Of a stretch of 64,000 bases of DNA, positions 56,872 to 64,000 are shown in pieces. How positions within the stretch are numbered: the stretch's first letter is position 1; each line of letters opens with the position of its first letter. The translations under genes were made by a program, and so were the position numbers. The stretch comes from Streptomyces griseoviridis (GTDB taxonomy: Bacteria; Actinomycetota; Actinomycetes; Streptomycetales; Streptomycetaceae), in contig BMSM01000006.1 in assembly GCA_014649155.1 (NCBI GenBank), positions 310,001 to 374,000 on the forward strand. The letters are read 5' to 3'. Under the pieces are notes generated by a model. The model was not told the origin of the DNA. It did not search any database and saw only the letters and a program-made list of their open reading frames with translations.

Positions 56872-58296
56872 TCAGGCGGGTGCCATCAGCAGCGGGCGGG
56901 CGCGCTCGCGCAGCTCGGCCACGCGCGGCTCGTCGCCGTACGGCTCCAGGCGGTGCAGCAGGTCCTTGACGTACTCGGTGGTGCGGGCGGAGGAGATCCG
57001 GTTGGCCACCTCGACCGCGCGGACGCCCTGCTCGCAGGCCGCGTCCAGGTTGCCCGACTCCAGCTCCGCGACCGCGGACACCACCAGCCGCAGACCGTGG
57101 CTGCGGACGAACTCCTCGGTGGGCCTGGAGAGCGCCTGCTCGGTGAAGCGGCGGACCTGGCGGGGCGCCTTCAGGTCGCGGTAGCACTCGGCGGCGTCGG
57201 CGGCGAAGCGGTCGTAGGAGTAGAACCCGAGCCAGTTCGGGTCGTTGTCCCCCGGGCGGGCGCGCTCCAGCCAGCTCTCGGCCGCCTTCAGCGCCCCGCC
57301 GGCCGCGTGCGCGTCGCCCGCGCGGGCGTGGGCCCGCGCCTCGACCAGGCGGAAGAAGCTCATGGTGCGGGCCGTGGCCAGGCCCCGGTTGCGCTCCAGG
57401 GCGGCCTGCGCGAGGTCGACGCCCTCGTCGCCGAAGCCCCGGTAGGTGGCCTGGAGCGACATCGACGCCAGCACGTACCCGCCGAGGGGGACGTCGGCCG
57501 CGGCGCGGGCCAGGCGCAGCGCCTGGATGTAGTACCGCTGGGCGGCCTCCTGCTGGCCGGTGTCGAACGCCATCCACCCGGCCAGCCGGGTCAGTTCCGC
57601 CGAGGCGCCGAACAGGGCGCGGCCGACCTCGTCGGAGTAGGAGCCGAGCAGCAGCGGGGCCGCCTCGACCCGCAGGCACTCCGGCACCATGGACGAACGC
57701 CAGTCGCCGCCGCCGTACTTGGAGTCCCAGCGCCGCGCGTCCTCCGCGGCCTCGCGCAGCTTGCGCACATCGCTGTGGCCGACTTTGAGCGGTGCGGCGG
57801 AGCCCTCGGCCGGGCCCGCGTCACGCGCCACCGAGCTGTCGGCCGGGGTTATCAGCCAGCGCGAGGCGGGCGTCGCGTACGCGCTGACCGCGAACGACCC
57901 CGCCAGTGACTGCCATATGCCACCGGAACCGGCCCGGCGGCCGGCCAGGTCGAGCCGGTACAGTTCCGTCGCCGTGCGCACCGCCTGGCCGACGTCCCGG
58001 GGGAAGGCGAGGCCCACCTCCGGCGCGGGGTCCGCGTCCGCCAGGCCGATCTCGTGCAGCGGCACCGGGCGGCCGAGCTTCTGGCCGATGGCGGCGGCGA
58101 TGAGGTGCGGGGCCGCACCTTGCGGCACCATTCCCTTCGACACCCAGCGCGCCACCGACGTCTTGTCGTAGCGCAGGGTCAACCCGCGTTGCGCCCCGAG
58201 GTCGTTGACGCGCCGCGCGAGTCCTGCGTTGCTGATTCCCGCGAGGGCGAGAACGGCGCCGAGTTTCTCGTTCGGCCCGCGTTGCTCCCTGGACAT
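56872..58296 (-). CDS. TPR-containing regulator, NsdA/sporulation-associated type
   Basis: The 474-residue protein begins with an atypical helix-turn-helix ([23 protein letters not shown], then [16 protein letters not shown]) and continues with about seven TPR-like helix pairs, such as [22 protein letters not shown] and [13 protein letters not shown]. The layout matches Streptomyces NsdA-like and sporulation-associated (SCO4114-like, from memory) proteins that repress antibiotic production or affect sporulation. ATG 58296 has GAGGGGTGG upstream. The longer open frame is not used. Confidence 0.8.
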   Translation of the reverse strand: MSREQRGPNEKLGAVLALAGISNAGLARRVNDLGAQRGLTLRYDKTSVARWVSKGMVPQGAAPHLIAAAIGQKLGRPVPLHEIGLADADPAPEVGLAFPRDVGQAVRTATELYRLDLAGRRAGSGGIWQSLAGSFAVSAYATPASRWLITPADSSVARDAGPAEGSAAPLKVGHSDVRKLREAAEDARRWDSKYGGGDWRSSMVPECLRVEAAPLLLGSYSDEVGRALFGASAELTRLAGWMAFDTGQQEAAQRYYIQALRLARAAADVPLGGYVLASMSLQATYRGFGDEGVDLAQAALERNRGLATARTMSFFRLVEARAHARAGDAHAAGGALKAAESWLERARPGDNDPNWLGFYSYDRFAADAAECYRDLKAPRQVRRFTEQALSRPTEEFVRSHGLRLVVSAVAELESGNLDAACEQGVRAVEVANRISSARTTEYVKDLLHRLEPYGDEPRVAELRERARPLLMAPA

Positions 58297-58357
58297 GCGC
58301 CACCCCTCGACACAGACGGCTGCCGCGCTGGCATAACCATGCGGCATTCGTAAACCC

Positions 58358-58386
58358 AGCGTAGTTCGCCGCATCCCAAGCGTTAA
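58358..58386 (-). promoter_or_regulatory. Candidate promoter of the TPR regulator
   Basis: On the minus strand TTAACG (58381-58386), a 17-base spacer and TACGCT (58358-58363) match vegetative promoter spacing. Confidence 0.5.
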
Positions 58387-58989
58387 GGGGCATTGTTCCG
58401 GATGGCGGGATTGTGGTCCGTACGGAAGTGCGGGGTCTGTACGGACTGTTGCGGCGTGCTCCCGGTGTGTGGCCGTGCGCCCGTGCGTGCGCTCTGGTCC
58501 GGCCACCGGGGGAGCGGTTCCATGGGCGTTGCGTGGGTCGGCCCGCTGTACTGGATCCAGTGGGCTGGGGGACACCGCCGCCTCATATCCCCGCGGGCGG
58601 CGGACCGGTCCGGGGGGCGCGTCCCGCCTCCCGGACCGTGCGCGGTGCGGGGGTGCGCGGAGCCTGGCAGAGCGTGTACGGAGCGTGTTCGAACGCGGTC
58701 ATGGCTCCGCGAATTGGCTGAAAATAAGCTCCGTCGGTTCGCGTGTACTACCGCTTCTACCACGGCAGTTGAGGGCGCGTTGGGCGTCCTTGGGGCGCAC
58801 GGTGGGGGCGCATTCGCGTCGCAGGGGCGACCGCCGGCACGGGTGGCCGGGGTCGCGCGAGGGCATACCGAAGGTGTGGCCGCAGGTGGGTGAGCGGCTC
58901 CGCCGACGCTCTGGCACGCGCCCTTCATGGCAGCATGGGGAACCAGTTCGTACGGTGCACTGGTTTGTCCACAGGCTGTGGAGGCGTCG
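58387..58989. other. 600-base intergenic region before the asparagine-synthase-like gene
   Basis: Codon bias and start signals support no gene here, although plus-strand frames stay open. One frame begins [20 protein letters not shown] but has no ribosome binding site. A lower-GC stretch lies at 58715-58770. GTGGAGG at 58979-58985 is the ribosome binding site of the next gene. Confidence 0.45.
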
Positions 58990-61104
58990 ATGCGGTGGTT
59001 GGTGGGGTGGAGCAGCGCCGCCGCGGGGGTCGCGGGTGCCCTGGGAGGCGGCGCCTCCGCCGGGGCCACCGGGTACGACGGGGAGACCGTGCAGCCGGTC
59101 GGCTCCCACCTCCTGTGGGGCGATCCCGACCCGCTCTGGGCGGTCGGTGACTGGCGGCCCGACGAGGTGCGCGTGGTCAGCGCCGACCCGCAGACCCGGA
59201 TCGCCGTCCTCGGCCTCTGCGGGGCCAGCGACGAGCAGTTGCGGGTCGCCCTGTTCGCCGCGCGCGGCGGGGCGCTTCGGCACCTGACCGCCTGGCCGGG
59301 CAGTTACACCGCCGTCGTCCAGGTCGGGCGGCGGATCACGGTCTGCGGCGACCTCGCGGGCGCGCGTCCCGTCTTCCACACCCCCTGGGCCGGCGGCACC
59401 GCCTACGCGACCGCCGCGCTGCCGCTCGCCGACCTCGTCGAGGCCAACCTCGACTTCCCCTACCTCGCCGCGCTGCTCGCCGCCCCCGACGTACCGGCCG
59501 CCCTGGACGACTCCACCCCGTACGACGGCGTGAAACGCGTTCCGCCGGGGCACGCGCTGATCCTGCGCGCCGGGGCGCGCGAGATCGCCGGGTACGAACC
59601 GGTGGCCTCCCTCGCGGTGGCCGCGCCGCCCGCCGATCCCGAACGGGCGGTGGACGGCGTGCGGGACGCGCTGGTCGAGGCGGTACGGACCCGGCTCGCC
59701 GCCCCCCGGCACGTGCCCGGCAACGGCATCGACCCCGGGCCGGTGCCCGGCATGGGCCCCGCGGAACGGCGGGCGGCGCGCGGGATGCCGGTGCCGGGGA
59801 TCGGCGCGGACCTGTCGGGCGGCCCGGCGTCCGGGACGCTGGCGCTGCTGGCCGCGGGGCTGCCGGGGATGCCGGGGACCGTGCTGGGACACGGCACGGG
59901 CGCGGGGGAGCGGCTGCTGGCCGTCACCTTCAACGACCTGGCGGTGGGCGGGCGCGAGGCCGAGCTGGAACGGGCGGGCGCGCTGGCCGCCAACCCGCGG
60001 CTGCACCACGTGGTGGTGGCCGGCGGCGCGGAGGTCCTGCCGTACGCCGAGCTGGACGGGCCGCTGACCGACGAACCGGCGGCCTGCCTGGTCTCGGTGG
60101 CGCGGCACCGGGCGCGGCTCGCGGCGGGCAGCGCGGACCACTTCACGGGGTACGGGGCGCGGGAGGTGCTGGACGCGCATCCGGCGCGCCTGGCCGACCT
60201 GTTGATGGACCGCAGGCGGCGGCATCTGGTCCGGCCGGTCGCCGCGCTGGCCAAGGCCGACGGGTCGGTGGGGTCGGTGATGGTGCCGGCCCGGGTGTAC
60301 GGGGCGGCGCGGCGGCTGTCGCGGACGTCGTACCGGGCGGGGCTGGACGGGCTCGCGGAGCAGTTGCGGGCGCGCGGCCCGGTACTGGACGGCGCGGAGG
60401 ACGGGGCGGTGGGCGCGTCGCTGGCCGCGCTGAGCTGGGGCAGACCCGGTCCCGCGGCGCGGTGGGTGACGGGGGAGGCGCTCGCAGAGGTATCGGTTCG
60501 TCTTCAGACGGCGGCGCGGCGGTCGGCGCTGGGACCCGGGCAGCGGCCCGGTGACTTCCGGGCGCGGGCGGCGCTGTCGCGGCAGGCCGCCCAGGTGCGG
60601 GTGCTGGAGCAGGCGGCGGAGATCCGGTCGCAGCGGCTGCACACGCCGTTCCTCGACAACCAGGTGGTGCGCGCCTGCCGGGAACTGCCGGAGGCGCTGC
60701 GGGTGCGGCCGGGGGCTCGGGCGGCGATCCTGCGGACGGTGCTGGAGGGAGCCGGGGTCCCGGAGGTGCCCGGGGGGTGGGGCACGCCGGTGCAGGGAGT
60801 GGCGGCGCGGACCGCGCGGGTGGGGCTGCGGTCCGCGGCGGACGCGCTGATGGACGTGTTCGACCGGCCGCTGCTGGCGCAGGCGGGGCTGGTGGAGGCG
60901 CGGGTGGTGCGCAAGGCGGTGCGGGCGGCCGCGGCGGGGGAGGCGCTGCCGCTGGACGGGCTGGCGGACCTGATCTCGCTGGAACTGTGGCTGGGGCGGC
61001 TGCTGGCCCGCCGGGGCACCTGCTGGACGGGAACCCCGGCCCGCGCCCGAGCGGTACCGGGCGGCATCGCACCTCGCCGGGGGGCGCTGGCCTCCGGCGG
61101 TTGA
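58990..61104 (+). CDS. Asparagine-synthase-related protein (lasso-cyclase-like)
   Basis: The 704-residue protein has an N-terminal amidotransferase-like domain without the catalytic Cys-2 (it starts MRWLVGW) and GDLAGARPVFHTPWAGG, YDGVKRVPPGHALIL. A C-terminal synthetase domain follows whose PPi loop reads LSGGPASG (276-282). The usual SGGxDS aspartate is replaced by A280. HTPFLDNQVVRACRELPEALR matches the C-terminal helix of lasso-peptide macrolactam cyclases. No precursor peptide, protease or RiPP recognition gene is visible nearby. It may be an orphan or a repurposed enzyme. Start ATG 58990 follows GGAGG. Confidence 0.75.
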   Translation: MRWLVGWSSAAAGVAGALGGGASAGATGYDGETVQPVGSHLLWGDPDPLWAVGDWRPDEVRVVSADPQTRIAVLGLCGASDEQLRVALFAARGGALRHLTAWPGSYTAVVQVGRRITVCGDLAGARPVFHTPWAGGTAYATAALPLADLVEANLDFPYLAALLAAPDVPAALDDSTPYDGVKRVPPGHALILRAGAREIAGYEPVASLAVAAPPADPERAVDGVRDALVEAVRTRLAAPRHVPGNGIDPGPVPGMGPAERRAARGMPVPGIGADLSGGPASGTLALLAAGLPGMPGTVLGHGTGAGERLLAVTFNDLAVGGREAELERAGALAANPRLHHVVVAGGAEVLPYAELDGPLTDEPAACLVSVARHRARLAAGSADHFTGYGAREVLDAHPARLADLLMDRRRRHLVRPVAALAKADGSVGSVMVPARVYGAARRLSRTSYRAGLDGLAEQLRARGPVLDGAEDGAVGASLAALSWGRPGPAARWVTGEALAEVSVRLQTAARRSALGPGQRPGDFRARAALSRQAAQVRVLEQAAEIRSQRLHTPFLDNQVVRACRELPEALRVRPGARAAILRTVLEGAGVPEVPGGWGTPVQGVAARTARVGLRSAADALMDVFDRPLLAQAGLVEARVVRKAVRAAAAGEALPLDGLADLISLELWLGRLLARRGTCWTGTPARARAVPGGIAPRRGALASGG

Positions 61105-61142
61105 CCGGGGGTGCGGTGCGTCTATGTCCTTTATGTCCTTCG

Positions 61143-61254
61143 TCAAGCGAGCTGTGGGCTCCGTGACTGGTAGCAGGTTCCGTCGCGGAGCATGGCGAAC
61201 AGGACGCTGATGCGGTGACGGGCGAGGCGGAGGAGGGCCCGGGGCCTGCGGCGG
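61143..61254 (-). pseudogene. Remnant of an IS110-type transposase (C-terminal end)
   Basis: The minus-strand codons read RPRALLRLARHRISVLFAML then RDGTCYQ and a stop, resembling the extreme C terminus of IS110/IS116-family transposases (LARRRVxVLWAMLRDG type). The frame upstream is only GC-rich repeat sequence, so everything else of the element is gone. Just after the stop lies gacgaaggacataaaggaca, a direct repeat of aggacat. Identification is by recognition of the short tail. Confidence 0.6.
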
Positions 61255-61261
61255 CCTCGGC

Positions 61262-61410
61262 GGGGTGCGGGGTGCGGTGGGGTTCGGTGCGGGGTGCGGT
61301 GCGCGGTGCGGTGGGGTTCGTGCGCGGTGCGGTGGAGTGCCTGCGGGTGGTGTGGGGTGCGGTGTGATGCCTGCGGCGCCTGTGCGGGTGGTGGGGGTGC
61401 GCGTAGCGCC
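61262..61410. repeat. Low-complexity GTGCGG repeat tract
   Basis: Words such as gtgcggggtgcggtg and gcgcggtgcggtgg recur about fifteen times with imperfect spacing. No gene. Confidence 0.75.
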
Positions 61411-61613
61411 TTGTGCGGGCGGGGTGGGTCGGGCCGGGGTGGGAGGTGTCCGTCGTAGGAACGGTGCGGCATCGGTTCTCTGCGGTGGTGAACGGGGTCG
61501 ACGCGCCGACCGCTGCGGGCGGACACCCCCCGGCCCCGTCCCCTCCTCGCCGTACGCGACCGCGGCTCTCGCCCGGCTCCGGTGACCCCCGGCCGACCCA
61601 CGCGTCGGGCTGC

Positions 61614-61945
61614 GCGCCGGGTGGGCTGGGTGTGCGGTCGGGCTTCGCGCTGGGTGGGTCGGGTGTATCTGTGGGCTTTGTGTGGCGTGGGCCGGGTGTA
61701 TGTCCGGGCTCGCGCCGGGTGGGCTGGGTGTGCGGTCGGGCTTCGCGCCGGGTGGCCGGGTGTACTGCGGGCTTCGTGTGGCGTGGGCCGGGAGTACGTC
61801 CGGGCTCGCGCTGGGTGGGTCGGGTGTACGTCCGGGCTTCATGTGGTGTGGAGTGTGCCGTTGTCCGGTTTCGCGCGCCGATGGGCTGCGAGTGGGTCCG
61901 GTCTCGCGCCGGGTGGGCTGGGTGTGCGTCCGGCTTCGTGAGGCG
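61614..61945. repeat. Minisatellite of about ten ~33-bp units
   Basis: Units begin gcgccgggtgggctgggtgt or gcgctgggtgggtcgggtgt and end cgggctt or cgggctc, at about 61614, 61648, 61713, 61746 and 61809 for the clearest copies, with related half-units between. Every frame stays open through it on both strands, so no reading frame is favoured. Confidence 0.75.
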
Positions 61946-62196
61946 CGCTGTTACTGCGTCTCAGCGTGCGGCGCGGGTGGCGGCGGTGTCCGGCTGCGCG
62001 TCGCGCGGGCGGTGCCCAGGTCTTCTCTGCGCCGGTGCTGGCGTGCCGTGTCCGGCGCAGCCGGGCTGCTGCCCCGCCCCACCGCGGCTGTGACGCGCCG
62101 GGCGGAGCGGCCGACTCCACCCCACTGCGGCTGTGACGCGCCCGGCGGGGCGGGCCGGCCCGCCTCACCGCGGGCAATCGTGCCGCCAAGGGCGAT
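61946..62196. other. GC-rich intergenic tract
   Basis: Two imperfect copies of ctgcggctgtgacgcgccc lie near 62085 and 62135. No gene or RNA is seen. Confidence 0.4.
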
Positions 62197-62237
62197 GGGG
62201 GCCCCTGCCTGAGCGAAGCCGAGAGCTTGGGGGAGGG
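62197..62237. repeat. REP-like palindromic element of Streptomyces intergenic DNA
   Basis: gggggcccctgcctgagcga then agccgagagcttgggggagg is the hairpin-forming sequence I recognise from many Streptomyces intergenic regions; the outer cccc and gggg pair. It marks noncoding DNA. Confidence 0.55.
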
Positions 62238-62266
62238 CGGGCGCGGCGGCACCCCGCTCGCGCCGG

Positions 62267-62474
62267 CCCGTGCGACGCCCCCGCCTCAGCCGCGACCCCG
62301 GTCACCACGTGACGTCGGCCCGCGCCACGCCCCGGCCTCAGCCACCACGCCGGTCACGAGACGCCGCCGACCCGCGCGACGCCCCCGCCTCACACGCAAC
62401 CCCGGTCACCACGTGACGTCGGCCCGCGCCACGCCCCGGCCTCAGCCACCACGCCGGTCACCAGGTGAACGCGG
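62267..62474. repeat. Tandem duplication with a 104-bp period
   Basis: The units 62267-62370 and 62371-62474 share a perfect 62-base block (62295-62356 and 62399-62460, beginning accccggtcaccacgtgacg), with the rest imperfect. The array ends 50 bases before the stop of the last gene. Confidence 0.85.
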
Positions 62475-62523
62475 CTGGCCCCGACCACGGCCCCGCTCAG
62501 CAGACGACACCCCGCGCCCGCGG

Positions 62524-64000
62524 CTACGTACAGGTGAACCGCGACTCCACCCAATCCGCCAACGCCAGACGATCGAACGCGCCCTCCGGCTCCACGACCA
62601 ACCGCACGGACTCGTGCCCCGCGATACCGACCCGCACCGGCACCGCCGCGTCCCCGCCCTCGACCACCGCCGACCGCCACAGCCGCACCCCGTCGCCGAA
62701 GACGGAGAACCGGACCCTGCCCAGCTTCATCGTCAGGTCGTCGACCCCGACCAGCGCGTCGTACGACGTACAGGAACGGTTGAGGTCGATCGTCACGGAG
62801 GACCTGCCGTGCACCGTGACCCCGTGCGCGTACCGCTCCCCGCCGATCCGCGCGTCGGGCCGCTGCCACGCCCAACTGCTCTCCCCCATCCGCATCTCCG
62901 GCTCACTCCCGTCCCCGGCGATGTCGTACGACAACTCGCTCAGCTGGTAGACGGCCGGCGCGGCGGAAGGCGTCGGAGCCGGACTCCGCGGAGGCGTCGG
63001 AGCCGGACTCCGCGGAGGCGTGGGAGCCGGCGTCGGTGTCGGAGTGGGAGTCGGAGTCGGAGGCGGAGTAGGGGTCGGCGTGGGTGTCGGTGTCGGCGTA
63101 GGAGTGACCGTCGGCGTCGGTTCCACCGGCTCCGGCGTCCGCTCCACCGGCTCCGGCTCCGGCGTCGGCTCGGCCGGCCGGACCACCGGCGACGACTTGG
63201 GGGGCGCCGCCTCCGGCTCCGGTCGCTCGTCCGGCGTACCCCCCGTCAGTGCCATGACCACCGCCGCGACGGCCGCCGCCACCACCCCCGCCGCGATCCC
63301 CGCCTTCACCGGCGCGCCCAGCCCCTCGGACGCCGCCGCACCCCCGCCCCCGCCGACCCCACCCGACGTACCGCTCGCGGCCGCCGCCGCCCCGGCCGCC
63401 CCCGCACCGGCGCCACCGGCGATGATCCCGGCCGCCTTGGCGTACCCGGCGGCACCGAACCACCCGATGACCGCGACCGGCACGACCGCCGGGATGCCCC
63501 CGGCGACCTCCGCGATCTGGCTGGCCGCCAGCCGGCACTTGGCGCACTCCTCCAGATGCTTGCGCAGCCCCCGCTCGGCCCGGGTGCGCAGACTGCCGCG
63601 CGCGTAGGTGCCCAGCCGGTCGGCGTACCGCGCGCACTCCTCGTCGGCGGCGAGGGCATCGCTGACATGGGCCTGGAGGTACGCCTGCCGCAGCCCTTCC
63701 CGGGCCCGGCTCGCCAGCACCCGCGTGCCGTTGGCGTCCAGCCCGAACAGCGTCGCCACCTGGCTCGGCGACTCCTCCTCGACCTCGGTGTGCCACAGCA
63801 CCGCCTGCCACCGCTCGGGCAGCGAACGGAACGCCCGCATCGCCATGGACTGCTCGGCCTCGTGCATCGCCCGGACGTCCGCGCCCAGTTCGAGCGTGTC
63901 GTCGGCGGCCGTCGACGCCGGACGGGCGGCCTGCGCGGCGAACACCGCGAAGTCGTCGACGAGCTGCTCGCGCCGCGCCGACCGCGTCCACCCGGCGGCG
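62524..64000 (-). CDS. Sigma-factor/zinc-finger/NPCBM membrane fusion protein (5' end outside window)
   Basis: The partial protein runs off the window end, so its start is missing. It begins in sigma-70 region 2/4-type helices (LPERWQAVLWHTEVEEESPSQVATLFGLDANGTRVLASRAREGLRQAYL, shown in part: VATLFGLDANGTRVLASRAR). A zinc-finger-like HLEECAKCRLAASQ follows. Then come Gly/Ala stretches with a membrane helix (GIAAGVVAAAVAAVVMAL) and a PT/PE-rich spacer. It ends in a roughly 150-residue C-terminal NPCBM-like carbohydrate-binding domain (VYQLSELSYDIAGDG, YAHGVTVHGRSSVTIDL, LVGVDD). The sigma part is cytoplasmic and the NPCBM part faces outward. It resembles Streptomyces sigma-factor-like genes fused to their own anti-sigma and sensor. 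Confidence 0.8.
   Translation of the reverse strand, partial: AAGWTRSARREQLVDDFAVFAAQAARPASTAADDTLELGADVRAMHEAEQSMAMRAFRSLPERWQAVLWHTEVEEESPSQVATLFGLDANGTRVLASRAREGLRQAYLQAHVSDALAADEECARYADRLGTYARGSLRTRAERGLRKHLEECAKCRLAASQIAEVAGGIPAVVPVAVIGWFGAAGYAKAAGIIAGGAGAGAAGAAAAASGTSGGVGGGGGAAASEGLGAPVKAGIAAGVVAAAVAAVVMALTGGTPDERPEPEAAPPKSSPVVRPAEPTPEPEPVERTPEPVEPTPTVTPTPTPTPTPTPTPPPTPTPTPTPTPAPTPPRSPAPTPPRSPAPTPSAAPAVYQLSELSYDIAGDGSEPEMRMGESSWAWQRPDARIGGERYAHGVTVHGRSSVTIDLNRSCTSYDALVGVDDLTMKLGRVRFSVFGDGVRLWRSAVVEGGDAAVPVRVGIAGHESVRLVVEPEGAFDRLALADWVESRFTCT

Noticed and set aside
58393..58893. Cysteine-rich small frame as a possible lasso or RiPP precursor
   Set aside because: No ribosome binding site, no leader/core pattern, and the frame is long and open only because of GC bias.
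58699..61842. 1047-codon minus-strand frame opposite the asparagine-synthase-like gene
   Set aside because: Proline/arginine-rich translation running into repeats; the plus-strand gene has a ribosome binding site and family motifs.

Overview
This is high-GC actinobacterial DNA, almost certainly from a Streptomyces chromosome core region. Evidence: GTG and leaderless starts, strong G/C bias at third codon positions, BldC, an Lsr2-type protein, valine dehydrogenase (Vdh), DUF3073 and DUF6274 proteins, and de novo purine genes scattered as in S. coelicolor. From memory the order to about 43.4 kb matches the S. coelicolor SCO4066-SCO4097 neighbourhood; the csp/helicase cassette at 44-47.7 kb resembles one I recall near SCO5917-SCO5921.

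Layout. 0.1-1.9 kb: ECF sigma factor and a membrane partner. 2.0-4.6 kb: tRNA-Ser, the SRP RNA and dnaX. 4.9-11.4 kb: purD, a membrane protein that looks like an inactivated M48 protease, a dimethylformamidase-like protein and purC. 11.5-15.9 kb: a minus-strand ABC exporter plus two-component operon between two tRNA-Gly(GCC) genes, then tRNA-Gly(UCC). 16-26.9 kb: an Lsr2 paralogue divergent from purSQL, a two-gene EACC1/caspase cassette, an SCP/DinB-like protein, a META lipoprotein, purF and purM. 27-31 kb: DUF3073, vdh, an unknown protein, bldC with a long structured leader, DUF6274. 31-36.5 kb: hrpA, a YGSN-motif protein and four tRNAs. 36.6-43.4 kb: metallophosphoesterase, small zincin, lipoprotein, DEAD-box helicase with an RDDRGG tail, amino acid permease. 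43.5-47.7 kb: tRNA-Lys and a cold-shock module (csp, second DEAD helicase, CBS, SCO5918-like, MerR-type). 47.8-58.3 kb: a RibD-like fusion with reversed domains, alginate lyase-like lipoprotein, initiator tRNA, SpoIIE phosphatase, a c-di-AMP (ydaO) riboswitch with an M23 peptidase, then the minus-strand lhgO-trmB-prsW operon and a TPR regulator. 58.4-64 kb: an orphan asparagine-synthase-like protein, a transposase remnant, minisatellites, a 104-bp duplication, and a sigma-factor/zinc-finger/NPCBM fusion cut by the window end.

Functions. Five purine loci (purD, purC, purSQL, purF, purM) supply most early steps of IMP synthesis. RNA handling is over-represented (SRP RNA, HrpA, two DEAD helicases, a cold-shock protein, TrmB, eleven tRNAs). 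Development and envelope control appear as BldC, LsrL, the SpoIIE phosphatase, the riboswitch-controlled muralytic enzyme and the TPR regulator. The most unusual element is the EACC1/caspase pair at 20.1-22.5 kb. Its caspase domain is followed by a membrane helix and a C-terminal domain resembling phytase-like esterases, an architecture that suggests a membrane-anchored conflict or cell-suicide effector.
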